Shown here: positions 8,378 through 17,417 of the stretch, piece by piece | Numbering within the stretch: the stretch's first letter is position 1 | How the letters are laid out: each line of letters begins with the position of its first letter | Assembly: GCA_900319035.1 (NCBI GenBank) | Contig: ONMU01000006.1 | Coordinates: 1 to 53,018, forward strand | Direction: 5' to 3' | DNA: 53,018 nucleotides | From: an uncultured Bacteroidales bacterium | GTDB taxonomy: Bacteria > Bacteroidota > Bacteroidia > Bacteroidales > Paludibacteraceae | Notes under the pieces: model-generated | The model's input: only the letters and a program-made list of their open reading frames with translations | Told to the model about the DNA's origin: nothing | Database searches by the model: none | Translations under genes and position numbers: made by a program

Positions 8378-9952
8378 TCAAAAGGCGGGGGCGATATTCT
8401 CGCCTAAGCCGTTATAGGTAGCTCCGTCGGGACTCATCTGTTGTCCGAAGGAGACAGCGCCTATGGAGCTGTTCATGCTCGACTGAATGGAGACACTCTC
8501 TCCGGGTTGCGCCATCGGCATCATCTCATCGGCATCGATGGCTTCGTCCTCGTTTTGGAACTTCGCGTACTTACCGCGGAAGCGAAGCCAGATGGAGTCG
8601 GTAGCACCATTACGGTGTTTAGCGACGATGATCTGTGCCAAACCGCGGAGGTCTTTACCGGTCTTGTCATCGTTATAGAGGTGGTAGTACTCGGGTCGGT
8701 GGATGAAGCAGACCATATCGGCATCCTGCTCGATGGCACCGGACTCACGGAGGTCAGAGAGCTGCGGCGTCTTGCCTTCCACACCCTGACGGGACTCTAC
8801 ACCACGGTTGAGCTGCGAGAGGGCGATGATCGGTATATCCAACTCTTTTGCCAAGGCTTTGAGGCTTCGGGAGATGATGGATACCTCTTGCTCACGGCTA
8901 CCGAAGGACGAACCTTGTGCGTTCATGAGCTGCAGGTAGTCGATGATGATAAGCCGAATGCCGTGCTCGCGAACAAGTTTACGCGCTTTGGAGCGGAGCT
9001 CGAAGATCGAGAGAGAAGGGGTGTCGTCCAAATAGAGCGGCGCACCTTTCATGATGTTGATCTTCGTGTTGAGACGACGAGCGTCTTCTTTGGTCATCTT
9101 ACCGGTCTTGATCTTATCGCCTTCGAGTTCGCAGACGTTCATGATCAGACGGTTGACGAGCTGTACGTTACTCATCTCCAATGAGAAGATAGCTACCGGA
9201 ATCTTACGATCTACGGCTATGTTCTTCGCCATAGAGAGGACGAAAGCGGTCTTACCCATAGCAGGGCGGGCAGCTATGATGACGAGGTCAGGTGTCTGCC
9301 AGCCTGATGTGATCTTATCCAACGCATGGAAGCCCGAGGGAATACCGGAGATGGAACCGTCGTTCTTGGAAGCTTTCTCCATGCGGGCGAACGCTTCTTC
9401 GATGACAGGGTCTATCTGCGTCACGTCGCGTTTTTGGGAGCGTTGGCTGATCTCGAAGATGCCTGCTTCGGCTTCCTGCATCAGTTCCTCGATGTCCTGT
9501 GTCTCATCAAATCCTTTCTCTTCTATCTGTGCCGCCATGGCGATGAGGTCACGAGCGGTAGCTTTCTGCGCGATGATCTGCGCATGATAGCGTAAGTGTG
9601 CCGCAGACGCCACACGTCTGGTGAGGTCGGCTATATAGACGGCTCCACCGGCTTTCTCGAGCGTACCAAGGCTACGCAGTTTCTCACCCACGGACAGAAG
9701 GTCGATGGGTTGATCTTTGCTGGCAAGCTCACGGATCGCTTCATAGACCAGACGGTTCTGATCTTTATAGAAGACCTCCGGACGGAGCAGGTCGGCTACG
9801 GAGCCGTACGCATCTTTCTCAATCATGAGCGCACCGAGCACGGAGTCTTCCAACTCCTGTGCCTGAGGGGGCAGTTTGCCCATCTCGTTCGCGCCCACTT
9901 TGATGATGGTGGTCTGCGGGGTTCGTTTGTTATTTTTGTTTGCTACTGCCAT
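8378..9952 (-). CDS. dnaB: Replicative DNA helicase DnaB
   Basis: The hexameric 5'-3' helicase that unwinds the chromosomal fork. The protein has 524 residues, with an N-terminal DnaB domain (about 28-130) and a RecA-like C-terminal domain. Walker A is ARPAMGKTAF (228-237), then FSLEMS (256-261) and Walker B IIIDYLQL (335-342); the arginine-finger region RESGAIEQDADM is present. No intein interrupts the P-loop. The C-terminal tail of about 45 residues is low in complexity, rich in Met, Ser and Gln. The start overlaps the end of meaB by 23 bp, so the two are probably co-transcribed. Confidence 0.97.
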   Translation of the reverse strand: MAVANKNNKRTPQTTIIKVGANEMGKLPPQAQELEDSVLGALMIEKDAYGSVADLLRPEVFYKDQNRLVYEAIRELASKDQPIDLLSVGEKLRSLGTLEKAGGAVYIADLTRRVASAAHLRYHAQIIAQKATARDLIAMAAQIEEKGFDETQDIEELMQEAEAGIFEISQRSQKRDVTQIDPVIEEAFARMEKASKNDGSISGIPSGFHALDKITSGWQTPDLVIIAARPAMGKTAFVLSMAKNIAVDRKIPVAIFSLEMSNVQLVNRLIMNVCELEGDKIKTGKMTKEDARRLNTKINIMKGAPLYLDDTPSLSIFELRSKARKLVREHGIRLIIIDYLQLMNAQGSSFGSREQEVSIISRSLKALAKELDIPIIALSQLNRGVESRQGVEGKTPQLSDLRESGAIEQDADMVCFIHRPEYYHLYNDDKTGKDLRGLAQIIVAKHRNGATDSIWLRFRGKYAKFQNEDEAIDADEMMPMAQPGESVSIQSSMNSSIGAVSFGQQMSPDGATYNGLGENIAPAF

Positions 9953-11027
9953 ATGCAGTCAGTAAGTTATGTGCAGCGATGAAACTGCTTATCTCGTTGT
10001 TTAATACTTGTCGTTCCGCTACTTCGATGCGGTGCTCCATAGCTTCGTTCTTATAGAAGCCGTCAAGGAGGGCTTGGTTGATGGTCTCGTACATCCAGTA
10101 TTTGGCTTGCTCGGTACGATGGGCATCGAAATAGCCGTTCTGTTTGGTGAAAGCGATGTATTTCTCGATGTTGTCCCATACTTCCATGACGCCGGTATGA
10201 TCGATAGAGGAGCAGCAGATCGCTTCGGGACTCCATCCTGACTCAGAGGGCGGAAAGAGCATGAGTGCGTTCTTGAAGCTCACACGCGCGGCGCGCGCAC
10301 GTTCTATATTATTACCGTCGCATTTGTTGATGGCTATACCGTCTGCCATCTCCATGATGCCGCGTTTGATACCCTGTAACTCATCGCCTGTTCCGGTCAC
10401 TTGGAGGAGCAGGAAATAATCGACCATCGAGTGAGCCGCTGTCTCGGATTGTCCGACGCCGACGGTCTCTAAGAGGATCGTGTCGAACCCTGCTGCTTCG
10501 CAAAGGACGATCGTCTCGCGGGTCTTACGAGCCACACCACCGAGTGAACCGGCAGACGGACTCGGACGGATGAACGCGTTCGATTTGACGGACAGCTCGT
10601 TCATACGGGTCTTGTCGCCGAGGATCGATCCTTTGCTGCGTTCGGAGGAGGGGTCGATGGCGAGTACCGCCAGTTTCTTGCCGTGGTCGCAGAGCTCGCT
10701 GCCGAGTGCTTCGATGAAGGTCGATTTGCCTGCTCCGGGTACGCCGGTGATGCCCACACGGATAGAGTTGCCTGCAAAAGGCAGACAGAGCTCAATCACT
10801 TTCTGTGCGATCTCCTGATCAGCCAGCAGGTTGCTCTCGACGAGTGTGACAGCCTGACTGAGGATCGTCATGTCGCCGCGACGGATGCCCTCGAAATACT
10901 CTTCGGGGGTCAGTACTGTCTTCTTGCGGCGGAAAGTGGCATACGGATTGACGGAAGGCAGGTTTTGAACGCCTGCATTCACTGTCAATCCTTTATATTC
11001 CGCACTATTCTCCGGATGTTCCATCAC
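9930..11027 (-). CDS. meaB: Methylmalonyl-CoA mutase-associated GTPase (MeaB/ArgK family)
   Basis: A G3E GTPase that protects and loads B12 into methylmalonyl-CoA mutase, a step of the succinate-propionate pathway common in Bacteroidales. The 365 residues contain Walker A GVPGAGKST (95-103), a Mg-binding region with IDPSSERSKGSILGDKTRM, ETVGVGQSE (187-195) and the guanine motif NKCD (234-237). The mutase genes themselves are not in the window. The 3' end overlaps dnaB. Confidence 0.94.
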   Translation of the reverse strand: MMEHPENSAEYKGLTVNAGVQNLPSVNPYATFRRKKTVLTPEEYFEGIRRGDMTILSQAVTLVESNLLADQEIAQKVIELCLPFAGNSIRVGITGVPGAGKSTFIEALGSELCDHGKKLAVLAIDPSSERSKGSILGDKTRMNELSVKSNAFIRPSPSAGSLGGVARKTRETIVLCEAAGFDTILLETVGVGQSETAAHSMVDYFLLLQVTGTGDELQGIKRGIMEMADGIAINKCDGNNIERARAARVSFKNALMLFPPSESGWSPEAICCSSIDHTGVMEVWDNIEKYIAFTKQNGYFDAHRTEQAKYWMYETINQALLDGFYKNEAMEHRIEVAERQVLNNEISSFIAAHNLLTAYGSSKQK

Positions 11028-11048
11028 AATTATGTACGATTTACAGAT

Positions 11049-12128
11049 TTATTCCACGATCCAGTAAACGGTTACTTGTTTCTTGGAGTGCTCGTAGTCA
11101 TTGCTGATGATCTGCAGATGACGGCTATATGCTCCCGGCTCCATCTCTTTGGCGTTGATCTCTACCGTCACAGCGCCTTTCTTACCCGATTTGATGGGTT
11201 TCGGAGCTTTGATACGGAGGTTGCTGTCCTCGCAATATACACGGTGTACATCCAGCGGGTTAACACCGGTGTTCTTGATCGGGAACGAAGCTTTGAGGGT
11301 CTTGCCTGCAGCTACTTTACCGAGGTCGATCTCATTCGGGATCTCGAGAATCGGAGCCTGCTGTTTGTCTTCGGGAGTGAGTGCGCTGAAGTCCTCAACG
11401 ATCTCAGCTTTGATGATCAGTTTATAGGTCTCGCTGATCTCTTTCTTACCGTCCACTACGACGTAAGCGTAAGCCTCTACCGGTCCGTAGAGCTTGGTGT
11501 TACGGGTGTCGATAGCGAAGATGAACTTACCGATCTCGTTGGGTTTCGGGGCAGCGAGAGACGCCTGACTGATGAGGTATGCGTCAGCGGCGTTGGTAGC
11601 GAGTTCAACAGCGTGCTCCTCTTTGGTGAGGTTAGCGTACTCGAGTTCACCGTTCTTGGTCTCACCTTTCTTGATGACGCCGAGATCAAGGGTCTTGGTC
11701 TTCATGCTCAGAGCGCCCACAGCTACGGTATAGCGGTTAACGGGTTTAGCCTGCTTCGGGATGACCTCACCTTTGATGAACACTTTCTTGGTAGCCTCGC
11801 TGGCATTGGAAGTGATGGTGACGGTTTTCTGGAAACGACCCGGACGTCCGTTGGGGTTATAGGTCACGGTGATGGAACCGGTCTGACCGGGCTCTACCGG
11901 CTCTTTGGTCCATGTCGGTGTGGTACAACCGCAGCTTGCACGTACGTTGCTCAGTACGAGCGGAGCCATTCCTTCGTTCTTGAAATTGAATACTACAGAC
12001 ACGCGTCCGTCCTCTTCGTGGATCTTACCGAAGTCATGTTCGGTTTTCTCGAAGGTAATGACCGGATCTTGTGCCATCATGGCTACTGCAACCAGAGCCA
12101 TGCAGAGAGTACTAAAAATCTTTTTCAT
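11049..12128 (-). CDS. DUF1573 domain protein, exported
   Basis: A 359-residue protein with a signal peptide (1-19, AMMAQ). The first DUF1573 domain spans about 25-115, with TEHDFGKIHEEDG and the CGC motif at 66-68 (RASCGCTTPTW). A middle Ig-like segment follows, then a second, more diverged beta-sandwich (about 262-359) lacking the CGC cysteines. The family is common and often multi-copy in Bacteroidales. It has an ASH/MSP-like fold and is probably a periplasmic adhesion or assembly module, but no function is established. It lies between rel and meaB on the same strand. Confidence 0.87.
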   Translation of the reverse strand: MKKIFSTLCMALVAVAMMAQDPVITFEKTEHDFGKIHEEDGRVSVVFNFKNEGMAPLVLSNVRASCGCTTPTWTKEPVEPGQTGSITVTYNPNGRPGRFQKTVTITSNASEATKKVFIKGEVIPKQAKPVNRYTVAVGALSMKTKTLDLGVIKKGETKNGELEYANLTKEEHAVELATNAADAYLISQASLAAPKPNEIGKFIFAIDTRNTKLYGPVEAYAYVVVDGKKEISETYKLIIKAEIVEDFSALTPEDKQQAPILEIPNEIDLGKVAAGKTLKASFPIKNTGVNPLDVHRVYCEDSNLRIKAPKPIKSGKKGAVTVEINAKEMEPGAYSRHLQIISNDYEHSKKQVTVYWIVE

Positions 12129-12164
12129 ATGCTTTGTTTTTGTTTTTTTATAAAATTTGCAATT

Positions 12165-14429
12165 TTATCCTTCAACTACGACTCGCTTGACCTCTTTGAT
12201 GTCATCTATCTTACGGATCGCCTTGAGCAGGTCATCGAGTTCGGAACGGTCATAGACGTATATCTCCATCGTTCCTTTGAAGATACCATCTTCGCTGGAG
12301 ATGTTGATGGCGCGCATGTTGATATGGAAATCCGTTGTGATGGCTTGCAGCACGTGGATGAACACGCCAAACTTATCTATACCTTTCAGCTCGATGGTCT
12401 CCACGAAGGACTGCAAACGGTGGGTGTTCCAAGTCGCTGAGTAGATGCGCTTTCCGTAACTGGTCTTGAGCAGGTTCGCCTCCGGACAGTCGATCTTATG
12501 GATGTGCATCAGTCCGTTCTCGTCCATGTAACCTAAGACCTCGTCTCCCGGTATCGGTCGGCAGCAATGACTGAGCACGAATTTCTTACCTAACTCATCA
12601 TCGGTCAGCACTACCGCGTTCGCACCTTTCTTCTTGGGCTTCTCTTTCGCTTCATCATTAGACGCCGCAGGCGTATCATTGAGCGGCTTAGCCGCGCTCA
12701 TTTTATCATTCTTTCCAAGGAACGGGATATACGATCTCCAACCTCGTTTCGGGAAGACGATCTCATGGATATTATCCAGACGGATAGCTCCCTGTCCGAC
12801 CTCGGAGTAGAGTTGCGAAGGCTGCGTCATGTTATAGAAGCTCAATAACCGTGCCAAAGCCATATCGTGGTTTGCCGAGAGCTCGCTGTCCATCGCGATC
12901 GCGTCTTCCACTAAGCGCTCTCCGTGTTTGATGTATTTTCTCTCCTCGCGGCGGAAATAGAGGGTCAAGCCGTTACGCGCTTTGGCGGTTGTCACCATCT
13001 CGAACCATTCCTTTTGCGGATGCTGGCTGTTGGAGGTGAGGATCTCTATCTGGTCACCGCCCTTGAGTCGGTAGGATAGGGGAACGAGCGTGTGGTTGAC
13101 CTTAGCGCCTATACAGTGTTCGCCTATCTCCGAGTGCAGCATGAACGCAAAATCGAGTGCCGTGGAGCCTAATGGCATCGTCTTGATCTCGCCCTTCGGG
13201 GTGAAGACGAAGACCTCTTGCGCAAACAGGTTCAGCTTGAAGGTACCAAGGAACTCCATGGCATCTTTCTCGGGATGCGCTAATATATCTTTGATCTCGC
13301 GGAGCCATTTATCGAGCTCGCTGTCGTCGGATTCTCCGGTTTTGTATTTCCAGTGCGCGGCGTAACCACGTTCGGCTATCTCGTTCATTCGGTCGGTACG
13401 TATCTGCACTTCGATCCATTCTCCGTTGCCGCCCATGACGGTCACGTGCAGCGCCTCGTAGCCGTTCGCTTTCGGCATCGAGATCCAATCCCGTATACGT
13501 TCCGGGTGAGGACGGTACATCTCCGTGATAGCGGAGTAGATCATCCAACACTGGTCTTTCTCGCTCATCGACTCGTTGGGCGTGAAGATGATTCGTACCG
13601 CCAACAGGTCGTACACATCTTCAAAGGCACATTGCTGCCTCATCATCTTCTTCCAGACCGAATAGACGGATTTGATGCGCGCTTTGATGGTGTATTCGTA
13701 CCCCATGCTGGTCAGTCGCTCGCGGATAGGATCCGCAAACTGCTCAAAGCTCTCCATCTGATGCGCCTTTACCGCTTCTAACTTATCGTGTATCTCCTGC
13801 CATGTGTCGGGGTGCTCGTATTTGAAACTGAGGTCTTCGAGCTCCGTCTTGATGGGGAATAGACCCAGACGATGTGCCAAGGGAGCGTAGATATACTGCG
13901 TCTCTCCGGCGATCTTGTATTGCTTGTTCTTGGGCTGTGCACCAAGGGTACGCATGTTGTGTAACCGATCGGCAATCTTCACGAGCACTACCCGTATATC
14001 ATCGCTGATGGTCAGCAGCAGTTTGCGGAAGTTCTCCGCTTGCTCGGAAGCTTGGTCGCCAAACACACCGCCGCTGATCTTCGTCAGACCGCTGACTATC
14101 TGGGCAATCTTATCGCCGAACAGACCTGCTATATCCTCCACCGTGTAATCGGTATCCTCCACCACATCGTGCAGCAACGCCGAGCATATACTCGTGCTGC
14201 CTAATCCGATCTCGCGAACGCATATGCGCGCGACAGCAAGGGGGTGCATCATATACGGTTCTCCGCTCAAGCGGCGAACACCATAGTGCGCCTGATTTGC
14301 AAACTTGAACGCGTGCGTGATAAGCTCCACTTTCTGACGGTGGGGAGTATGGGCATAGTCGTCTAACAACGCCTCAAACTCGCGTTGGATCATCTGCTCT
14401 TCTTCGGGTGTAAATTCACTTTTTTGCAT
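12165..14429 (-). CDS. Bifunctional (p)ppGpp synthetase/hydrolase, RelA/SpoT family
   Basis: Makes and degrades the stringent-response alarmone. Counting from the chosen start, the HD hydrolase domain carries an intact HDVVED (87-92). The synthetase domain follows (KARIKSVYSVWKKM, then YEALHVTVMGGNGEWIEVQI), with a TGS domain (VFVFTPKGEIKTMPLGSTA), a Zn/helical region with CCRPIPGD, and a C-terminal ACT domain. Both catalytic halves look functional. I start at the ATG at 14429 (MQKSEFTPEEEQ, 754 residues). A frame extended to 14492 would have to be read through the -7 promoter element at 14462-14469, so those extra 21 residues lie upstream of transcription. This promoter faces away from the 14795 gene. 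Confidence 0.94.
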   Translation of the reverse strand: MQKSEFTPEEEQMIQREFEALLDDYAHTPHRQKVELITHAFKFANQAHYGVRRLSGEPYMMHPLAVARICVREIGLGSTSICSALLHDVVEDTDYTVEDIAGLFGDKIAQIVSGLTKISGGVFGDQASEQAENFRKLLLTISDDIRVVLVKIADRLHNMRTLGAQPKNKQYKIAGETQYIYAPLAHRLGLFPIKTELEDLSFKYEHPDTWQEIHDKLEAVKAHQMESFEQFADPIRERLTSMGYEYTIKARIKSVYSVWKKMMRQQCAFEDVYDLLAVRIIFTPNESMSEKDQCWMIYSAITEMYRPHPERIRDWISMPKANGYEALHVTVMGGNGEWIEVQIRTDRMNEIAERGYAAHWKYKTGESDDSELDKWLREIKDILAHPEKDAMEFLGTFKLNLFAQEVFVFTPKGEIKTMPLGSTALDFAFMLHSEIGEHCIGAKVNHTLVPLSYRLKGGDQIEILTSNSQHPQKEWFEMVTTAKARNGLTLYFRREERKYIKHGERLVEDAIAMDSELSANHDMALARLLSFYNMTQPSQLYSEVGQGAIRLDNIHEIVFPKRGWRSYIPFLGKNDKMSAAKPLNDTPAASNDEAKEKPKKKGANAVVLTDDELGKKFVLSHCCRPIPGDEVLGYMDENGLMHIHKIDCPEANLLKTSYGKRIYSATWNTHRLQSFVETIELKGIDKFGVFIHVLQAITTDFHINMRAINISSEDGIFKGTMEIYVYDRSELDDLLKAIRKIDDIKEVKRVVVEG

Positions 14430-14461
14430 GCTCGTTGTGCATAGATAGTCAAAATCGGGTA

Positions 14462-14493
14462 CAAAGGTACAACAAAAATTGCACATATGCAAA
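14462..14493 (-). promoter_or_regulatory. Promoter of the Rel gene
   Basis: On the minus strand TTTG (14490-14493) and TACCTTTG (14462-14469) are separated by 20 bp. The -33 side continues as TTTGCATATGTGCA, the same dyad-like extension seen at the promoters of the amidase and ATP-binding genes. Confidence 0.85.
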
Positions 14494-14632
14494 TAAAAAC
14501 GGATTTTTTTGTAAAAAATAGAATTTATTCTATTATTTTAAGCACTATGGGTATGTGGGAGCTTGCTCACAAACATGCTCATAGCGATTAAAATAGAGGG
14601 CTTGCCCTTTTTACAAAAAATCCGTTTATTTG
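14490..14632. repeat. 143-bp imperfect inverted repeat
   Basis: The outer arms (14490-14517 and 14608-14632) are near-perfect inverted copies of CAAATAAACGGATTTTTTG followed by TAAAAA. Inside, CTATTATTTTAA (14530-14541) faces TTAAAATAGAGG (14588-14599), CTATG (14545-14549) faces CATAG (14580-14584), and GAGCTTGCTC (14559-14568) forms the tip. The whole segment can fold into one long interrupted hairpin. It overlaps the -33 element of the Rel promoter. No ORF lies here. Confidence 0.7.
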
Positions 14633-14655
14633 TATATATCCGGCAGGATGCGACT

Positions 14656-14703
14656 GTACGTTCGAGGTGGGACGGCGGAGCCGTGTCGGTGCCCTCGAAG
14701 TAC
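14656..14703. repeat. Strong hairpin in the rel/14795 divergent gap
   Basis: GTAC plus TTCGAGG pairs with CCTCGAA plus GTAC, and the inner ACGGCGGAGCCGT forms a tip stem. It lies between the long inverted repeat and the rightward promoter. The 365-bp gap 14430-14794 thus holds two promoters, two inverted repeats and a short CAACGAC repeat at about 14711-14724, but no gene. Confidence 0.7.
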
Positions 14704-14743
14704 CACCGCCCAACGACAAACGACAAAAAAAAATAATTTTTTT

Positions 14744-14775
14744 CTTGCATATATCAAAAAATTGTAGTACCTTTG
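14744..14775 (+). promoter_or_regulatory. Promoter of the 104-residue protein gene
   Basis: CTTG (14744-14747) continues as CATATATC. TACCTTTG (14768-14775) follows after 20 bp, then GCAGC. Transcription would start about 12 bases before the ATG at 14795. Confidence 0.82.
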
Positions 14776-14794
14776 CAGCAAAATCTCTACTATC

Positions 14795-15109
14795 ATGGAA
14801 CAAAAAGTCAAACTGCAAATCAAGCACGGTCGCTGTCATTGGACCGTATATACCCGTGGAGAATGGGAATACGACGAACCCATAGAGCAAGAGTATAAAT
14901 TAGGAGACCAACTGAAGATGTTCGGTTTCTATGACTACCGAATCACCGAAATTACCGACAATCATATCGTTATTGAGTTCAATGATGATAAGCATATCCT
15001 CACGCATGAAAAACCGGTGTACATCGTCACCGAGATCGAAGGTCGCGAATGGTCCGACGGCTGTGTCTATGACGGAGAAGACTATTCGACGGAGATATCA
15101 TGGTTGTAA
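14795..15109 (+). CDS. Small protein of unknown function
   Basis: A 104-residue acidic protein without signal peptide or membrane segment, rich in Glu, Asp, Tyr and Trp (for example HGRCHWTVYTRGEWEYDE). It is probably cytoplasmic and beta-rich. I do not recognise a family. It has one of the best-matching promoters in the window, with a very short leader, so it is likely well expressed. It is followed after 48 bp by the secreted four-repeat protein gene, with which it may share a transcript. Confidence 0.75.
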   Translation: MEQKVKLQIKHGRCHWTVYTRGEWEYDEPIEQEYKLGDQLKMFGFYDYRITEITDNHIVIEFNDDKHILTHEKPVYIVTEIEGREWSDGCVYDGEDYSTEISWL

Positions 15110-15157
15110 TATATTAAAATGTGTCAAATTGCTTTGAAATACTAAAATCTGAATTAT

Positions 15158-17398
15158 ATGAAAAAATTCCTATGTTTTGCCCTGTTGGTATGGGGCGTGG
15201 TAGCGGTTCACTCGCAAGTATGGCTCACCGACGTATTGGAGGCAAAGGCGCTAGACTCCTCCAAGGAAGTGAAAACCTATCCGTCTACGATTGATGAGGA
15301 TCAAGGAGCGGGTTTTTGCCACCTCTATCAAGTCAATGCGGCCATCTCTATGGGCACTTGGATCCCGAAGAGTATAGCCTATAACCTGGAGGGGAAGTAC
15401 GACAAACTCAGTTTCTGGGTAGGTGGAGATTATTGTAGCGGCTGTAAGAGAGACGCGGTATCGGTGTTGCGCATCCAAGGCGATGGCAATACGCTGTACG
15501 ACGAACCCGTTCGATATTACGATGCACCGAATTTCATTGTCGTGGATGTGAAAGGAGTGCATGAACTGAAGATAGACCTGATTGTCTTTGATAGCGATGT
15601 CACGATGGCGAAAGTGCAATTATGGAAGGAGGGCGAGACGGTGGTGGCTCCTGAGTTGCCGTATCAGCCACCTAAGCGCAAAGTCAAACTGGTGGAAGAA
15701 ATATTCCCGTACTACACCCCCGGGTCCATTACCGCTATCCGCAAGCCGCTGGAGAAGAAACCCTATTACAGCCCCTACCATAAGACCGACTGTATGGACA
15801 GTTTCAATATAGGATGGAAAGAGTACTATAGCGGTCTGGTAATGCATACGCATGAAGGACTAATCAATTCCACTTCAGCGAATTCCTATTTCTGGCTCAA
15901 TAAGCAGTATAAGAAGATCTCCTTCATCGTCGGACCGAATAACAACAATAGTTCCAAAGCGACGGCCTGGCTCGTCGTATACGGCGATAAGCACAAGATC
16001 CTCTATGAGGGCATCGTTCGTCAGACCGACCTGCCGCGGCAAGTGGTGGTGGATGTGTCCGGACAGAACATGATCGCCTTCGGCGTTGAACTGCGCTCGG
16101 CGGCTTTCCTCGGGCAAATCACTTTCGGTTGCGTCGATATCTATGCTTATCCGGAGGAAGATCTGGCTGATGTGCCGGAAGAAGGAGTTCTCAATCCCAA
16201 TAAGGAGAAGCTCGCCAAACTGCCTTCGCCTTGTTCGCTGATGAAGAATGTCAAACCCTTCTCCATTCGCGGCAAGGGCGATGCGAATGCGGTTCGTTTC
16301 ACAGGAGAGTCGAAGCATATCACGTTCTCCATGGGCGGCGAGAAGTTCACCGAAGGATTTATCATGACGACGGGAACTACCTTCCTCGGCGATCAGATTG
16401 ATTCCTATTTCCTATTCGATCTGGCGGGAGAGTTTGACTATATCTCCTTCTACTTGGGTATGCTCACCAAACGCCGTACGCTGGACGATGACCGCATTCA
16501 GGTCTATGCGGATGACAGTCTGGTCTTGGATACGCTTGTGCATTGTTTCTGGCCTAACCAGTATTTCGAGGTGCCTATCCATAAGTGCCGTACGCTCAAG
16601 TTTGTCAAGGGCGGACACGGTTCGAATAAAGATTGCTATGTCTGCGTAGCGGATATCGCCCTCTATCGCGGCAAACCGGTGAAGCACAATCTATTCGTGC
16701 ATAACCGCCCGGAGTGTCCCGAAGAAGCGGACCTGATTGATTTGTGCGGTAGTCCGTACTTCCACTATGTAGGACGCTATCTGTCCACCTTGACGGATTT
16801 CGATTTCAATGACTGTTTCCATCCGGGTGGCACGGTACGTTACTATTTCCCGATGAAGGACGGTTCGAAGATCTATAAGGGTGTTATGCTGGAAGCGAAT
16901 ATGCCGCTTGGACTGGAAGATGTCACCTTTACCGACGCCGCGCTGATGTTCATGATGGGTGCCGGAAGTGCCATCGGTGCATCGGATGTCAGTGCTTATA
17001 CAGGTACCTCAGCCGGAGGCGGTCTGGCGGGACAGATAGGTATACTCCACCTGATGAATAACCAGAATGGCGGACAAGCCTCTGTCGTCTCTTTCAACCC
17101 CTTTGGCGAATACCAGACCTGTACCTTCTCTATCGCGAACCAGAGCGAATACTGGGACGATATGGATATGTTGCTCAATCTCGGTGAACGCGAGGACCAT
17201 CATTTCAAACTCAATGTATTTGCCGACCATCTTCTCGTCAAGCAAATAGAGGTATACAACAAGATGGAACCCCAAACCTTCACCGTACCTATTTATAATT
17301 GTCACTCCTTGACCTTCTGGCTGGAGCCAGGTCCGACTCGTTCCGGATCATTCATCCTCTATGACATGAAGGTCAGCAAAAAACCGATAGAGAAATAA
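15158..17398 (+). CDS. Secreted protein with four NPCBM-like beta-sandwich repeats
   Basis: A 746-residue exported protein (signal peptide 1-19, ending AVHSQ). Four related units are visible, each with a core like YDKLSFWVG, a short strand with a YGD- or GDG-type turn, a VVVDV or FEVPI strand and a closing strand with VxLW, VDIYAY, IALYRG or YDMKV. They fall at about 35-165, 210-335, 380-510 and 560-745. The pattern resembles NPCBM-like carbohydrate-binding domains, but I cannot assign a Pfam family with certainty. No catalytic motif is seen. The next gene, an SGNH esterase, starts 19 bp downstream, so the pair may act on the same extracellular polysaccharide. Confidence 0.72.
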   Translation: MKKFLCFALLVWGVVAVHSQVWLTDVLEAKALDSSKEVKTYPSTIDEDQGAGFCHLYQVNAAISMGTWIPKSIAYNLEGKYDKLSFWVGGDYCSGCKRDAVSVLRIQGDGNTLYDEPVRYYDAPNFIVVDVKGVHELKIDLIVFDSDVTMAKVQLWKEGETVVAPELPYQPPKRKVKLVEEIFPYYTPGSITAIRKPLEKKPYYSPYHKTDCMDSFNIGWKEYYSGLVMHTHEGLINSTSANSYFWLNKQYKKISFIVGPNNNNSSKATAWLVVYGDKHKILYEGIVRQTDLPRQVVVDVSGQNMIAFGVELRSAAFLGQITFGCVDIYAYPEEDLADVPEEGVLNPNKEKLAKLPSPCSLMKNVKPFSIRGKGDANAVRFTGESKHITFSMGGEKFTEGFIMTTGTTFLGDQIDSYFLFDLAGEFDYISFYLGMLTKRRTLDDDRIQVYADDSLVLDTLVHCFWPNQYFEVPIHKCRTLKFVKGGHGSNKDCYVCVADIALYRGKPVKHNLFVHNRPECPEEADLIDLCGSPYFHYVGRYLSTLTDFDFNDCFHPGGTVRYYFPMKDGSKIYKGVMLEANMPLGLEDVTFTDAALMFMMGAGSAIGASDVSAYTGTSAGGGLAGQIGILHLMNNQNGGQASVVSFNPFGEYQTCTFSIANQSEYWDDMDMLLNLGEREDHHFKLNVFADHLLVKQIEVYNKMEPQTFTVPIYNCHSLTFWLEPGPTRSGSFILYDMKVSKKPIEK

Positions 17399-17417
17399 AC
17401 AATTTAAATAATTTACA

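Noticed and set aside
10683-12440. 585-codon open frame on the plus strand
   Set aside because: Runs across meaB, the DUF1573 gene and rel in antisense; the known proteins on the other strand explain the region.
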